A DNA stretch of 64,000 nucleotides from Hymenolepis diminuta (taxonomy: Eukaryota; Platyhelminthes; Cestoda; Cyclophyllidea; Hymenolepididae), in NCBI GenBank assembly GCA_900708905.1, contig CAADRB010000014.1, positions 2,769,822 through 2,833,821 on the forward strand, given 5' to 3'. The notes under the pieces are model-generated. The model worked only from the letters and a program-made list of their open reading frames with translations, did not search any database and had not been told where the DNA came from. The translations under genes and the position numbers were made by a program. Below, in pieces: positions 1-12,600 of the stretch; the first letter of the stretch is position 1; each line of letters opens with the position of its first letter.

Positions 1-3000
1 TCTTAGCTAGAGATTCATTAAAATATTGTCTTTCACAAATACATGTAGATAAAACCTAAACTTTCCAAATATATTGAAGTATGTCATGCCTGAGGAGTAG
101 GCCTTTTTCCCACTAAATTAAAATGGGGTGATTGGCATGTGATCTTGACAAATTACGCGTATATAAGTTTTACAGCTCTCCGTATGAATGGGTTCAAAGA
201 GAATATAGATAAAAATGACTGATACATATTCATGCGCACTAAAAATAGATTAACAGACGAAATTGAGCATTCGATTTTACCAGAGGATCAGAGACAAATC
301 TGTGAATAACTCCAGATTGATGACTAGTCTACCTACCGACTTTACGAATTATCTGTATCCAGTCACAGTTAGGTTTAACAAAGGTATTATCTCATTTTTC
401 CTTCTAGAAATGCGTACTTTCAAGTCAATCAGGGAAGATGTATTTTGGGCCATGAAAGGCATATTTTAATCTCAGAAGCTGCCACTCTTAAGAAAACTCC
501 CTATAAAAGAAGGATGAAGCCAGATTAGTTGAAAAATCATTGAATCACATTTGATATTTAGAAACGAACATGGATTTGTTGAAGTGCCTAACTGGTTATT
601 TCTTAAACAAATTTGACAAGCTCTAAATTGACAAACTATTTATGAAAATGCAATTAAACATCAGAATAGTGTGTTAGATATTCATAGATTGCACAAAGAA
701 TATCTCAACTATGTGTTTAATAACGGTTGGAAGACAACAAAGCGAACAAGCATAAAAACCTCTCGTGTTGTCAATTTCCATGTTATCCATCATTTATATC
801 TCTCCTTCGATTTTTTTCAATGCCTCCTTCGCTCTTGTACCATCCTACCACGTTGAATCAATTCTGCGCTGATATTTTTTATTGACCACTCATCTGGATT
901 ACAAGGAAAGCAAAACAGCCAATTCCTTCTCAGCAATAGAGGTAATAAAACACTGCTAGTGAATTTCGCGATTAATTTTCATACTAATAATAAAATGAAA
1001 AAAAGGGGAATGATCGGATAATCATCAGGAGGTTGACAGAGCTAGAAGTGTTGTTATTAAGACGAAGAGAGCAAGAAAGCCGATAAGAGCAGCAAATTGT
1101 AACTGTTATTATAACTTTCTGCAGTGGTTGCTTTAGCCGAATAGGATGGAATGAGTTCTAATTTCAATTAAGGCGAAGAACCTATTGAAGTATTTTCGCG
1201 CTACAATGAATTTAAAACCTCCGATATGGATGTCTAGCACGGACCCAGAGATACTGAGAACGCTAGCTATCATTGGACTACCTTCAAAGTACGTCAAACT
1301 TCTTCCCACAGAATCGGTAATCTTTGCCGACTCTGTCCTTGCGCAATAGGTATGCTCCCACCCGCATGTCAGACTTGTTTGTTTGATGCGTTTAGACATA
1401 TCAGAAGTCAATTGATGGATGGCGACTAGCCCTGAAAAAGAGAATTCCACTCTAGAGATATAGGTGTATGCATAGTACCCCACATCAGTCAGTTGACCGA
1501 GAAGACATCGACAATTATATATAACTGATGACGCATGCGAAGAATAGCCTTATCAATCACTGAGGTGAATTTCTGATATGACTTGATTTATTCCTTAAAT
1601 TCCTAAGTTCCATTAAAATACGTACGAAAAGGAAGATAGTACGTTATGATGGAATGAGTCGACTGATCTTCCAGCGTAGATAGTGTCATCTGTAATTTGA
1701 GTGGTAATATTTAATTATGTGGGTCGTATATCTGAAACGTAACCGCAACAAAAAAATCGCACACAGGTGCAAACAAACTTAATGACACACACATTTGAAA
1801 AAATTTGATCTCACATGGCGCGGAGCAAATTAGAATCAGTAATTAGTAGTTGCCATTGAAATAAACGAATCAGCTCCAAGTAACAATGCATTCGTATCAA
1901 ATAAGAAAAGACTTATCTTCTAAGAGACATCCGAACTACTATTATGGGTTATTCATTCAAATTTCTCTTAGAATCACTAACTAGTCTGGCCCCTAAGAAC
2001 TTTATTATAGGAAATAGATATTGTGACCGGGTATCTTTAATAAGAGAACAGAGAAATGACACCAGACCCTAATTAATAAACTAAAAAGTAGCTAGATAGA
2101 AAATAATGAAGCTCAAAATGCCCAACTAAGAAAGCGAAACTCATTGTTTAGCTGATTGAGGAAGATGAGGTAGGGCAAAAGCAAAATCAAATGAAGTTCA
2201 ATAAGCGGTAGATAGAAAACTGTGGAAAATTGATAAATGAATTAAGATGAAAGCTCCAGACAGGAACAAGATTTCTGCAAGTGTTTAACATTACTTTCTA
2301 AATCATTTTCATTGATCACTGAGCCGAACTATATTTACTCTACTGCATTCACAAAATCTTAGCAAGCAGCCCCAATAAAAGGCTCAACCAGAACTGAATC
2401 AACTAGTCCTTAATAGTTGAATGATTAGGCCTTTCATTACCTTGATTCATTAAAGAGAAAAAAAGGTTACTTCACAAGAGAAGATAAGAAAACGCCAGCT
2501 TGAGAGATAAATGATCAATTGCACCCACGCAGAACTAACAGATCAAAGTTTATGCAAATCAGCAGATTTTTGCAGCAAATGACTCACAGCCCAAAATAAG
2601 AGTCAATGTGATTTATCAGTGACCAATACAATAAATTGGATGAAATACAGAATACAATCCCTTCTTATCCATTGCACCGTTGCAGATCGCTGATGCAATT
2701 ATTAGTAAATAAAGACGTGGTGAATCAACAGTGAACTAGACTCATCACTGTAACAAACTATTCTGAGCTATTATTATCATGGCGAAGCGAATAATACTAT
2801 TTTAATCGTGAATGTAATTTAAACAAAAGGTACAATAAAAGCAGTTCAAGAAATGTCTGAGGGGCTTACAAAGAGATAAGCTAAAGAATTAAAAGTCTTA
2901 ATACAATGAGTTTTTAAATCTTAAGATTGTCTGTGGTCTCAAGTTTTTTTGTTTCGTTATGCATTCAACAGTCTTTTATCACCCCTTGCAGTGGCAAGAT

Positions 3001-6000
3001 TTCATGAAATATACAGGTCTCATAACAACTGTACAAGGAACTCTGCCAGTGTGTAGATTGTCTGCGCAATAATGGAAGTCTACCGGCCAGTGCCTCCTCA
3101 TCCCACATGCATTTACAGAGTCGATGATACCGAGCCTCGAAGAGACAATTTCTCGTTTCTCACAACCCTCTATAGTTGATGTTATAATAAGCGTAATATA
3201 GATTTTTAATAGGTTTGAGTTAAAGCATTTCTGTCTTCTATCTCATCTACTTACCTGGGTCGCAGTAGGCTGTAGCCTTTGCATTATTAAGGGGATCACT
3301 CAGCATCACAAGAATCGATCACACTTTGAATGCTGCTCTATTAATCAATTGCTTAGTTCCTTTAAAGCAGTAAAGACTTGAATTAACGTTCGATAGCTAA
3401 TCCTCTTATAGCAAAAAATGAGTAAAAAATATTAACATGGAAATACATGGGAGAATAAGAAACAAATTTCAAATCACCCTATTCTTTTCCCATTCATAAA
3501 CTCCGCCATTTTAATTAAGCAGAAAATTTGTTGTAGACAGTGTGAGAGCATGGAAAATGAAGTTCCATCTCCAATCACACAAATTGGAACAGGGACCAAT
3601 TTAACTGAACATATCATTCCAATTCAGGTTTAAAATCTAGAATAACAGCCATTCTGCTGTCCAATGTGACATTAAGTCCTTCACCTCACAAATAGCCATC
3701 CTCCGAAGAAGATCTGGGGGACCAAAATTGAGTAATAGTTTAAAAAAATCAAACAGATCAATTTATAGAGCTAAATGAGTTGTGAGAAAGGAAATTACCA
3801 TTTTTCTTTGGTGTAGTAAAAGGCGTAAGCACGAGTAAGTTGACAGTAAGGCAAACTGACACAACTAACCTTCAGCAATCAATCTTAACCTGGAGACACC
3901 ACATATCTGCACATAAGTGACAGCATTTCGTAATAAAATATATTAGAGTGGATCTCCAATTAGCGTATACAATAAACTAGACTTACTACTTCCATTATGA
4001 GAGATATCTCGAGTGTTAATTTCTATACGATAAATAGATGCCACTCATCTACGATCTTCTTAAGACAATGGTGCAGTGATAGCATTCTTACCTTCCCCTT
4101 CAGGTCCGGTGAGTGGATTCGATTAAAACAATGAGATGGCAGAAAACAAGTTGCACCGAATGGTCTCAGAATGTCTTTCCAGCCCTTTAATTTCTCCCAA
4201 TGACTCTCTACAAAAAACTTTATTTAATTCCAATTTAATACTCTATTAAAAAGCCTACGATAAGTGATCCATCGAAGAGTGACTTCATTTTAACAGAAAG
4301 TAAAGGGACCACCAATGACAATCATATATGATAACCTGTACATAGGGAAAACTAGGTCGGTTATCAATCAGAGGGTTTACGGGTAGATATTAAGAAAGAC
4401 CAGTTCCAATTATTTCAAAGATATCATTTGTTGGAGAAATAAGAATGAGATTTCACGATCTCTGTCCTGAAAGGTAAAGAGTTCTCTAGACCTCGAATAG
4501 TAATTGGTATTACTTTATTTTTAGGACCTTAAATTTAGTTGATTAGTTTATAGACTGTTGAATGAACAGCCACATTGGAATCCGGTTTTCCACGAGTGAA
4601 ATTTATATTAACGCGTTTCTGAATCACAAATTTACAAACAAGTTTTACATTGTTCATAGAAGAAAGCAAATATCAGATCGTTCTCTATCTTCAGAGCAGT
4701 TTTAAGAAGTATTAGATTTATTGACATTGTTTACATGAGAGAACCAATCTGTTGAAAAGTTAAATTGAAGAAAAAGTGAAAATTTTAACTCCCAACATCT
4801 TGCATAGGCCTTCTATTTCTAAGATTCACGTGTCAATACTGACAACTTATTCGTAAACATAAAACACAACAGTTGCAAGAAGCATTCAACATTTTGACAG
4901 GAAAGAAAAACACCAAGGTTATTAATTGGTAACCTTGGTAAATTAAAATACACTAGAAATAAACCAAAATGTGTGAAAAGTTTACATCAACAAACTTTGA
5001 GAGATTTGAAGAGGTGCACACTTGAGATTCTGTACTTCAATTACTTTGTTTTGAATGTAGCTGCTAAACAAAGATACCTCTTTTCCCAATAAGCATCTTA
5101 AAACATTTCTCATATCTATTTATTGCCGTTCTACCTTAATTTTATCTGACTGTAAAATGTCTACGGATCGATCTTCTCTCCTGAAATCATCCCTTTTATC
5201 TCAATTATTTAGGAACGACAAAAATTTTTCCTAAGCATAATATATCAAATTCAATGACAGTTACTTCACAGTGATTTAAAGTTGCATTAGTTGTTTATCC
5301 AAATGATAATTTATTTCAGTCACATTTTGGAAGAACGAGTTATTCTTCAGACCTAAGCAAAAGTCACATATTAACGCTATTACAGTATAGTAGACGTTCT
5401 CTTAGCATTATGTAAAAAAGAATGTTTGCAAAGAGAACGACGCAATGATCCAATATTTTAACTCTATAGCGTTTCAAAGGAAAATTGGATCTATTTAATC
5501 AAAGTTAACAACCGAGCTAAATAAATAAGTGTGGCAATTAAAAACTGTGGAGGAAAAAATGTTGGTTTAACCCAAGCATAACAAAAAGCTACTTTGACAC
5601 AGTAAAATAAACCGAAATAAATTGAGAGCGCAAAAGTAGCAAATAGGCGATAGGAACCAACAATGATGCTTTTAACCCTCTTCAGATAATTAAATCCATG
5701 TACAGAAACGAGCAAAACGGATAACTTATAGACAGTTATATTTTCTATTTTTTGATCTACAACGAGCCAACCTCAACATTTTAGAAATAAACTTCTAAAT
5801 TTGACTAATGTTTATCTTCGAAACTAGACACAATAACTGAATGATGGATGACTGTAAATCACACATCCACCAACTCAAAGATCACAATGAGGCCGACACT
5901 CATCGGTGCACATCCAGTGATGTGCACGGCCAACTTCGCCGATTAATTCTGGTAAAGAGTAAGAGAGAGAATGGTGGTTTCTCAAAAGAGCGAATACCTT

Positions 6001-6146
6001 CTATTGACACAAATCAAGCATCGTTAACACTTGCCTTGATAGGCTACCCTCACCTCCCCCAAATTCCGTGGATTATATTCCTCTATAAACCGAATTATAA
6101 AGGTCCAGTCTTAAAGAAATCAAATGATGTAGAATCGAAAATTCAC
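1..6146. other. Sequence left of RNF19-like exon 2; probable intron, no gene recognised
   Basis: AT-rich DNA that is probably an intron of the minus-strand ligase. I searched it for the RING2 exon (a codon pattern for F-C-W next to paired cysteines on the minus strand) and saw none. A consensus minus-strand donor (CCCAG|GTAAGTAG) lies at 3255/3254 without an assignable exon. A short plus-strand ORF of 35 codons lies at 3072-3179. Minus-strand 1133-1483 is open for 116 codons but matches nothing I know. Confidence 0.5.
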
Positions 6147-6650
6147 CCTTTATATGCAAAAACATTTTTCTCGATCTCATCATCCGTGTTGATCGTCTGA
6201 TCACTGTTGTCGTCACCTTGAAGAGGCATGGCTGTAGTGGAGAACTTCCGTGCAGACGCAGTCGTAAGGGCAATACTTGACCAAGTACCACTTTCAATAT
6301 CTTCTGTGGGTCCTCGTCTTCGGCTTCGTCGGCTACTAGCAGTAGCTCCAGCTACAGCGTCAGTCGCGACAGCAGAAGCGGAAGGGAGTCGAAAGAATTG
6401 TCGTAATTGCGAGAGTAGAGATCGGGGATTTTCACCAGTAAAGAAGTCACCAGCGGTGCCTCCGCTACTGCTAGCACCACCTTCTGTTGTTCCGACGGCA
6501 CCACGGCTGCTGCCCTTGCAGACATGCTCCATATCAATGGGACCCCAAGAGGCGTGACATTTGTAACAGAAGGCTGCGTAGTCACAATCCGGGTGTTCGC
6601 ATTTAATACGGGGACAATTGCGAAAACCTCTGCCCGCTAGTAGTGCGTAG
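6147..6650 (-). CDS. RNF19/Dorfin-like RBR E3 ubiquitin ligase, exon 2 (rest of IBR and linker)
   Basis: Second coding exon of the ligase. The acceptor TTATTCTAG ends at 6651, and exon 1 (phase 2) joins to give GYALLAGRGFRNCPRIKC, which matches the RNF19 IBR (GYAVIAYGCAECPKLTC). IBR ligands are C195, C200, C205, C211, C214, H225 and C227, with FCYKCHASW matching FCYHCKQIW. A Gly/Ser/Ala-rich then Arg-rich linker follows. Two donors are possible: AAGG|GTGAAT (end 6147, used here) and CAAG|GTGACG (end 6217, a shorter and differently phased exon). The frame stops at 6143 if unspliced. RING2 (PCPRC ... FCWLC in the family) and the two RNF19 transmembrane segments were not found at 1-6146, so the gene very likely continues beyond the left edge. 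The product in this window is therefore a 5' fragment. Confidence 0.85.
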
Positions 6651-9600
6651 CTAGAATAAGATAACAGCACTGATTATTAACAAGAATTATTGGGTCAAAA
6701 GTAAATTCAAACAAAGATGTGAGGCTTCTAGTGTTCAAACTAAACTGCTGGCTATTTAACATTTTCTTCTCAATTCTCATTAATCACCACTGGGATAGGG
6801 CTAGCTATTTATCCAACCCCAAGACTGTTGCCATGACCTTTCAGCGGAACCTGGAAGACTTGCTTCCCTTCTGTGACCTCAAGGTTTCCTGTCCTCAGTT
6901 GGTTTAATTTTAATTAGTGGTTAAACTCCTTAATTAGACCCTAGCTGCTAGGTCTCAATTTACTCTGATCATAGGTACCCTGAACCTTTACATCTGACTG
7001 AACTATATGTACCTCCTTTGCAAACACACGTCATGCTCTGTACATACAGCATCCGCACTCAACCTCAGCACTTCAAACCACTATACCTCTTTTGTCTGTC
7101 GTCTCTCTCTATTCTGTTGCCATAATGATGATGGGTAGAAGTCTGAAGGTATATATTGCATGATAGATAGGAGACAAAATAAGATATTTAGCTACTAATA
7201 CTCCTTTTTAAAAGTTTCCCACGGATAAATAGGCTCTCCGATGAGAGAGGTACCTAGAAGGGACTCAGACTCAAATCCTGTCGATCGAGACTGAAGGTAA
7301 TTGAAATCGTTAACTTACGTGCTGTAATTGCGAGTTTATATATCTCGCCTGTGATCAGATGGTATAAATATTTTTATATTTTACACCAAATTTAATATCA
7401 CTTTAAATTCAATTACCAATGAGAATTGAGAAAGTTACTTCATAAATGATGTGCTATTAATGAGTGCTTAAGACCGTCTGATACTTCCCATCAGTAATAA
7501 GGGGAAATGATTCGAGGTAATGAAATCTTATGCACAATTCTAAATAATGGATTACATCACTGTAATACTTATGAACATTAATTGTGCGAACTTTGAATTT
7601 CACAAGGAGATTAGGTTATGCACTAAATTACTGTTTACGAACATAAGAACCTAAGTTTACCATCAATATAAGTGATTCAAAATCTCGATTCTTTGAATGG
7701 GAACCTACTTTATTGACATACTAAACAATTTTTAAGGCATATCTCAAGCTTGGGCTATACGAAATTAAAAAAAAACGCTCAAGAAATCTAACTCCACCCT
7801 CTTTCTGTTGTAATTTATTCAGAGGGATAGCGGATTTTTCTGCATATTATGAAATAAAACTACAGCCATAAATAGATAAGGAATGGTAAGCATTCTTAGT
7901 GAGTTGGATAACCTTGGAAAAATGTATGACTTTCACTATCTCACAAATGGAAATGATTCAGCAGCAGGCAAAGCTTCTGACTTCCGATTCGCTAAGTACT
8001 ATCTACATTATTGTCACTTTATAGAAAATTACACAAAGAATAGAACATTGTTTAACTTGAACTTATGCATATTCATGCCATTTAGTCCAGACAGGACGAA
8101 TAGACAAGACTATCACCAATTTGGCGATAGTTTGACCTTCAACAGCCAATTATATTACTAGCCGTTGTTGAGTGAATACATTTTCCTGAACCCCTGCCTT
8201 CTACCTCATTTATCCTATTGGGTCAAAGTTCAGTTAATCAGAGGTCCTCAAATATAATAGTAGTAGACTTAGGTCAAAAAGAGGAAACCTTTGTCTACGC
8301 TCGATAGCATGTGAAGGATCTTAATTTAATCTGACGTGATGCTTTGTTGCATCTTTGATGTGAGTGCGATCAACTGCTTTACTAATTAACGTTAGCATTC
8401 GTCAACTAAAGTAACTCTAAGGTAACAGTAGATAAGAACAACATAATTCTTAAACGAGCAAAGTTCACACTTCTGCTGAAAATAAAGACTTTTTGCATAA
8501 AGTACCGTTGGAAGCACTCTGTTATCACTCAGATGGAAATATTGCGCACGGAATCACTAAATTTATTACTCTGAAAATAAACTTACGATAAGATCGAAAA
8601 TTATCCAAATATACACTAGAACTAACCTGAAATCCCAATTAAAATAGTTGGATCTATTTCTGGATTATCGTGATAGCAGTAAACAGATACTCTAGATAAG
8701 AGAGCTAAGACACCTATTTATAGCAATCGACGAAGGCGACTGATAGTTCGATTGATCCAATGCGCAGAAGATCCTAAGTTAGTAGCTGATTCTATCCAAT
8801 AGCATGGAGCAAACTACCACTGTTAGGATACAACAATGTTTATGTCCTCCGAAAATGGCGCCGTTAACCTCCTTTATGCATTCCCATGGCTAAGGCGAGA
8901 GGAAAACAATAGGGGAAAGGAAATACATCTCCTGCATAACATCCTGTGTTTGAATGTATTTCCGAGAGGAATTCTAATAAACAAACTCTAAGTAAAGAGA
9001 AAAGAATCAAAATATTCTCTATACTTTCTGTACTAATAATAAGGCAACAAAATAATGTTCAAGATAATTCAGTGAGAGCGTTAATCTTTAGTATATGCAA
9101 ATGGTGTTTAGAAGTCAAAGTGTTTAAATAAATTGAATGGATAACCTCTCAACCCAACCCTTGGTTTATGAAGGTTGAAAATAATTGAATACACCAATTC
9201 ACTTCCTAATCTTTAGCCTCTAACGTAAAGTAAAATATTGGCGATGCTGAGTCAAATTTATGAAATTCTGTGAAAGGATTTCGTTTCCGATCCGCTGAGT
9301 TTTCGATTACAGTCCTTACACAACCTATTAATGGCATAATCCAAAGCCTTATACAAGCCGTTAGGCCATTGTCAAGTTACGAGTTTCCTGTCTATTTTCT
9401 TTGAGTCCGAAGAGATTACTAGAACCAAAACCGTCGGTCTACAATATGACACTAATATTATGTTTTTATGTCTTAGAGTCTATTTAATCTCCAAAATAGC
9501 TACAAATTCCAGAACTCAATAACAAAACGTCAATGCCAAAAAAGTAGGCTGTACTCCAAAATTATGTAAAGTAACGACCCTGTAATTTTAACAAATATGT

Positions 9601-12600
9601 CAATTTTATGAAATAATTAACAATAAATTGGTAGTTTAATTTTTCTTGGATAAAGTTAATCCTTCTTATCCAAAATCACGTGTTTACATTACTATTATGA
9701 AGCAGTTTTTTCAAGCTTCTGCCACGTATAAAAATAGAAAAAAAGCATCAGCTAGACGACATAAAATCGAATTATAAATTCATTCGAACGTTCGAAGACA
9801 ATGCCAAAAATTCGAACTCGTGAGATTTCCCTTAAAATTTTCCGAACAGTGAGGAGTGTTTGAAACAGAAAATATGTGAATGAACACCACTAAAATGGAT
9901 TGAGCTTTATAATGAAATGAAATAATGAAATATTTTAGAATGAAATTGCAGTGGCAGTATCTGATTTAATTATCTGCAGTCATCTAAGACCCACCAAAGT
10001 GGATTCGATAAACTGATACCACTGACACCAATTACTACAAGAATATAGAGTCGATAGAAGGAATTTTTACAATGGTCTTTAAAATGCTTTTGCGACTTGG
10101 CACTTTTCTTCGTTTTCCAATTCAGTCACAGTCTCCGTCTGTCACTTCTATTATGTGGTGGTGAAGTTTGTCAAAGCTTAGAAGAGCCAAATTGGAATAC
10201 TGTCAAGATGTCTTCGTTTCCATCTACCAAGGTGTTTTTTACGAGACGTACTGATCTGACATCTTATTTTTATATGGCTGATTTATTTCACCTTCAATTC
10301 TTATATAACTGTACTCTTCGGCGTTATCATCTTAATTGGTCGCTCATGATTATCTGGGTGTGTCTAACTGCCTCTAATGTCACTCAATATTTGTCATCAA
10401 CGTGCAGTAGTTTATCCAGATTCTTTCCAGCTATTTAATAAGCACCTTTTATTCCCTACATAAGTACATATGTGCCAATTCAAATGCGTGGATACCCCAC
10501 TTAATACATACTTTCTTGGGCTACTTTTCAATTTAATACACTTCGTATTTTTTAATTCTCTGGAATTCTATTCCCTTGTTTGGATCCTGTGTTAATTCCC
10601 ATACTACCGATTAAGAAACAAGCGGGGAAAATTATAAATACTCTAACAAGCTTCAGAGGGACTTCAAATTATAACGTAAGAGAACTGTATGATTAAATCA
10701 ATGAAAAGAATAGAAGCAGACTTAAGGCCACAAGACTGTAATAAGAAGCCAATCTTGGAAATAGCAGAATGAACTTGTTGATCCTGAATCAAACATGACG
10801 TTTAATTAGACTGGGAAAAAACGAACAATGTGATAGACTTTCAGCTGTCAGTTAACGCTTTCAGTTAAAAGGGCATTGCAATAGCTGGTAGAGGTAAAAA
10901 CGGAAGGATTTATGAAGAGGGATTCGTAGTATTCATAAACATAATTAACATAAAATTAAGTATTCATATTCATAATTAAGGAAGACCTTGGTGTAATGAA
11001 CTGTACTTATTGAGAATGCAGATTTCTTGAATCCAGAAGTCAGGTTAAGAAAGACTTGATTCTCTCCTCCTATCCTCCTTCATGTTCTATTTAACCTATC
11101 TTAGTGTTCATTGAATATGGACATTTCATCATGAATTAATAAGGCTAAACTTACGGTTGCAGTAATGTTAAACATATCCTGTCTTTTATGATTTGATATT
11201 AAAGTTTAAAATTGGTTTAATTTTCCATACTTCAAATATCATATTAGAAAAAGATCAATTCAGTTCAGTTTACTATATCCGAATAAGTATATACATAAGT
11301 ATAAACAGCATACAAAATCACATGCTAAGCTTTTTCCTTTAGCCACTTTTAAAGATTCTAATAGATCCAAAAAATAAAGAAGAATTTTGACGCTAAATAT
11401 CTATCTTTCGCAAATAAAGTGCTTAGTCAACACTGACAGCAGTCTCTCGTAACCAGAACATCTTAAATCATAGGCAAACAGCAAGCACTTACAAAATGCG
11501 ATTTCCTCTCCTCTTAGAGGTAAGCAATTCTGAAGTGTATTTCTCGTTATTGTGCCATCTGTAAATCAAAATTTATTTCAACTAACCACTTCGCAGCTAT
11601 AAAGATAGCATAAGCACTATCACCTAACATTTTAAACTGGGGTAGTTCTAAACAAAGGTTTCTCCTCTTTAAAAAGGACAATACTATTGACCCTTAGCTT
11701 CAAACAATTTTCACCACAAAACAAGGCAGGGTGCAAAGTTAGAACATGGAAGTTTGTATTAAGGAGAATATAAAGGGTCCGGGATAGATCAATAAATTAA
11801 AATTAAGATCTACGATTACCATCTGGACACACAGGTTGTGTAAACATTAGAGTCCGAGCGTGTTTATAAAGGAGTTACACAAATGCTAAATCAAAAATTC
11901 GACTTAAAACAACAACCAATGGGTCAAAACTATTAATGTGAAGTACGATGTTACAAAAATGCATACTAATGGCAAATTTCGTTCCTAAAACGGTAATTTT
12001 TTACACAAAGAACTTCAAAATTATGCTCCAGAAGAGTTCAAGGAACTCAGTCTTAAAGACAAATCGTACTCGAAAGAAAGCTAGGGTTTTCAGGACCGTA
12101 GGATCTAAGCCTCCCCTCAATCGTCCATAAAATGTAATATTGAATATCTCCTTATCCGATTCGTGCCTTTGACGTGAACTTGCGTCAAACAATTTTATCA
12201 AATAAACTTAATAGTACTAATGGACAAAATATTAATGTTATCGACTCTTTGTGGGCCAACAAACCTTAGATACCAGTGTTCGCAACGCAAACAAACGAAA
12301 CTGAGTATTATTAACACTAGTTTTGAGTTGTTTTACTACTAGGCAAGCGTCACTGTCCTCTCCTAATTCTGAATGGTAGAAAGAGGAGCCATGAAATCCC
12401 TGGGATGATAAACATAATTTAAATTTAAATAAGAACCAATGTATCTACGATTTATTATCCGGAAGTCTATCGTATCACAGTTACTATCCGTTCAAGATTT
12501 AAGAAAAGCAGTAAGCACTGGCATGACACAGTGGAGATGCACAACTGAAAGATTCACAAATAACCTTCGATGGAAATCAACCATCTTAACTACTTCGACC

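Noticed and set aside
1133..1483. 116-codon minus-strand ORF as a further exon of the ligase
   Set aside because: No RING2, membrane or RNF19 C-terminal pattern; the start is not ATG and splice sites are only suggestive.
5841..6200. 119-codon plus-strand ORF next to RBR exon 2
   Set aside because: Lies partly opposite the real exon, has no promoter or acceptor, and the His/Cys content of its minus-strand complement does not fit RING2 spacing.
6228..6557. Plus-strand ORF opposite RBR exon 2
   Set aside because: Shadow of the Ser/Gly/Arg-rich linker on the complementary strand.
7241..7290. tRNA-like B box (GACTCAAATCC)
   Set aside because: No acceptor stem, D arm or A box could be folded around it.
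7883..8161. 92-codon plus-strand ORF in the ligase intron
   Set aside because: ATG start and fair composition, but no family resemblance, promoter or splice context.
10097..10438. 113-codon plus-strand ORF in the ligase intron
   Set aside because: Begins at TTG, not ATG; protein-like in part, but no family or splice support.
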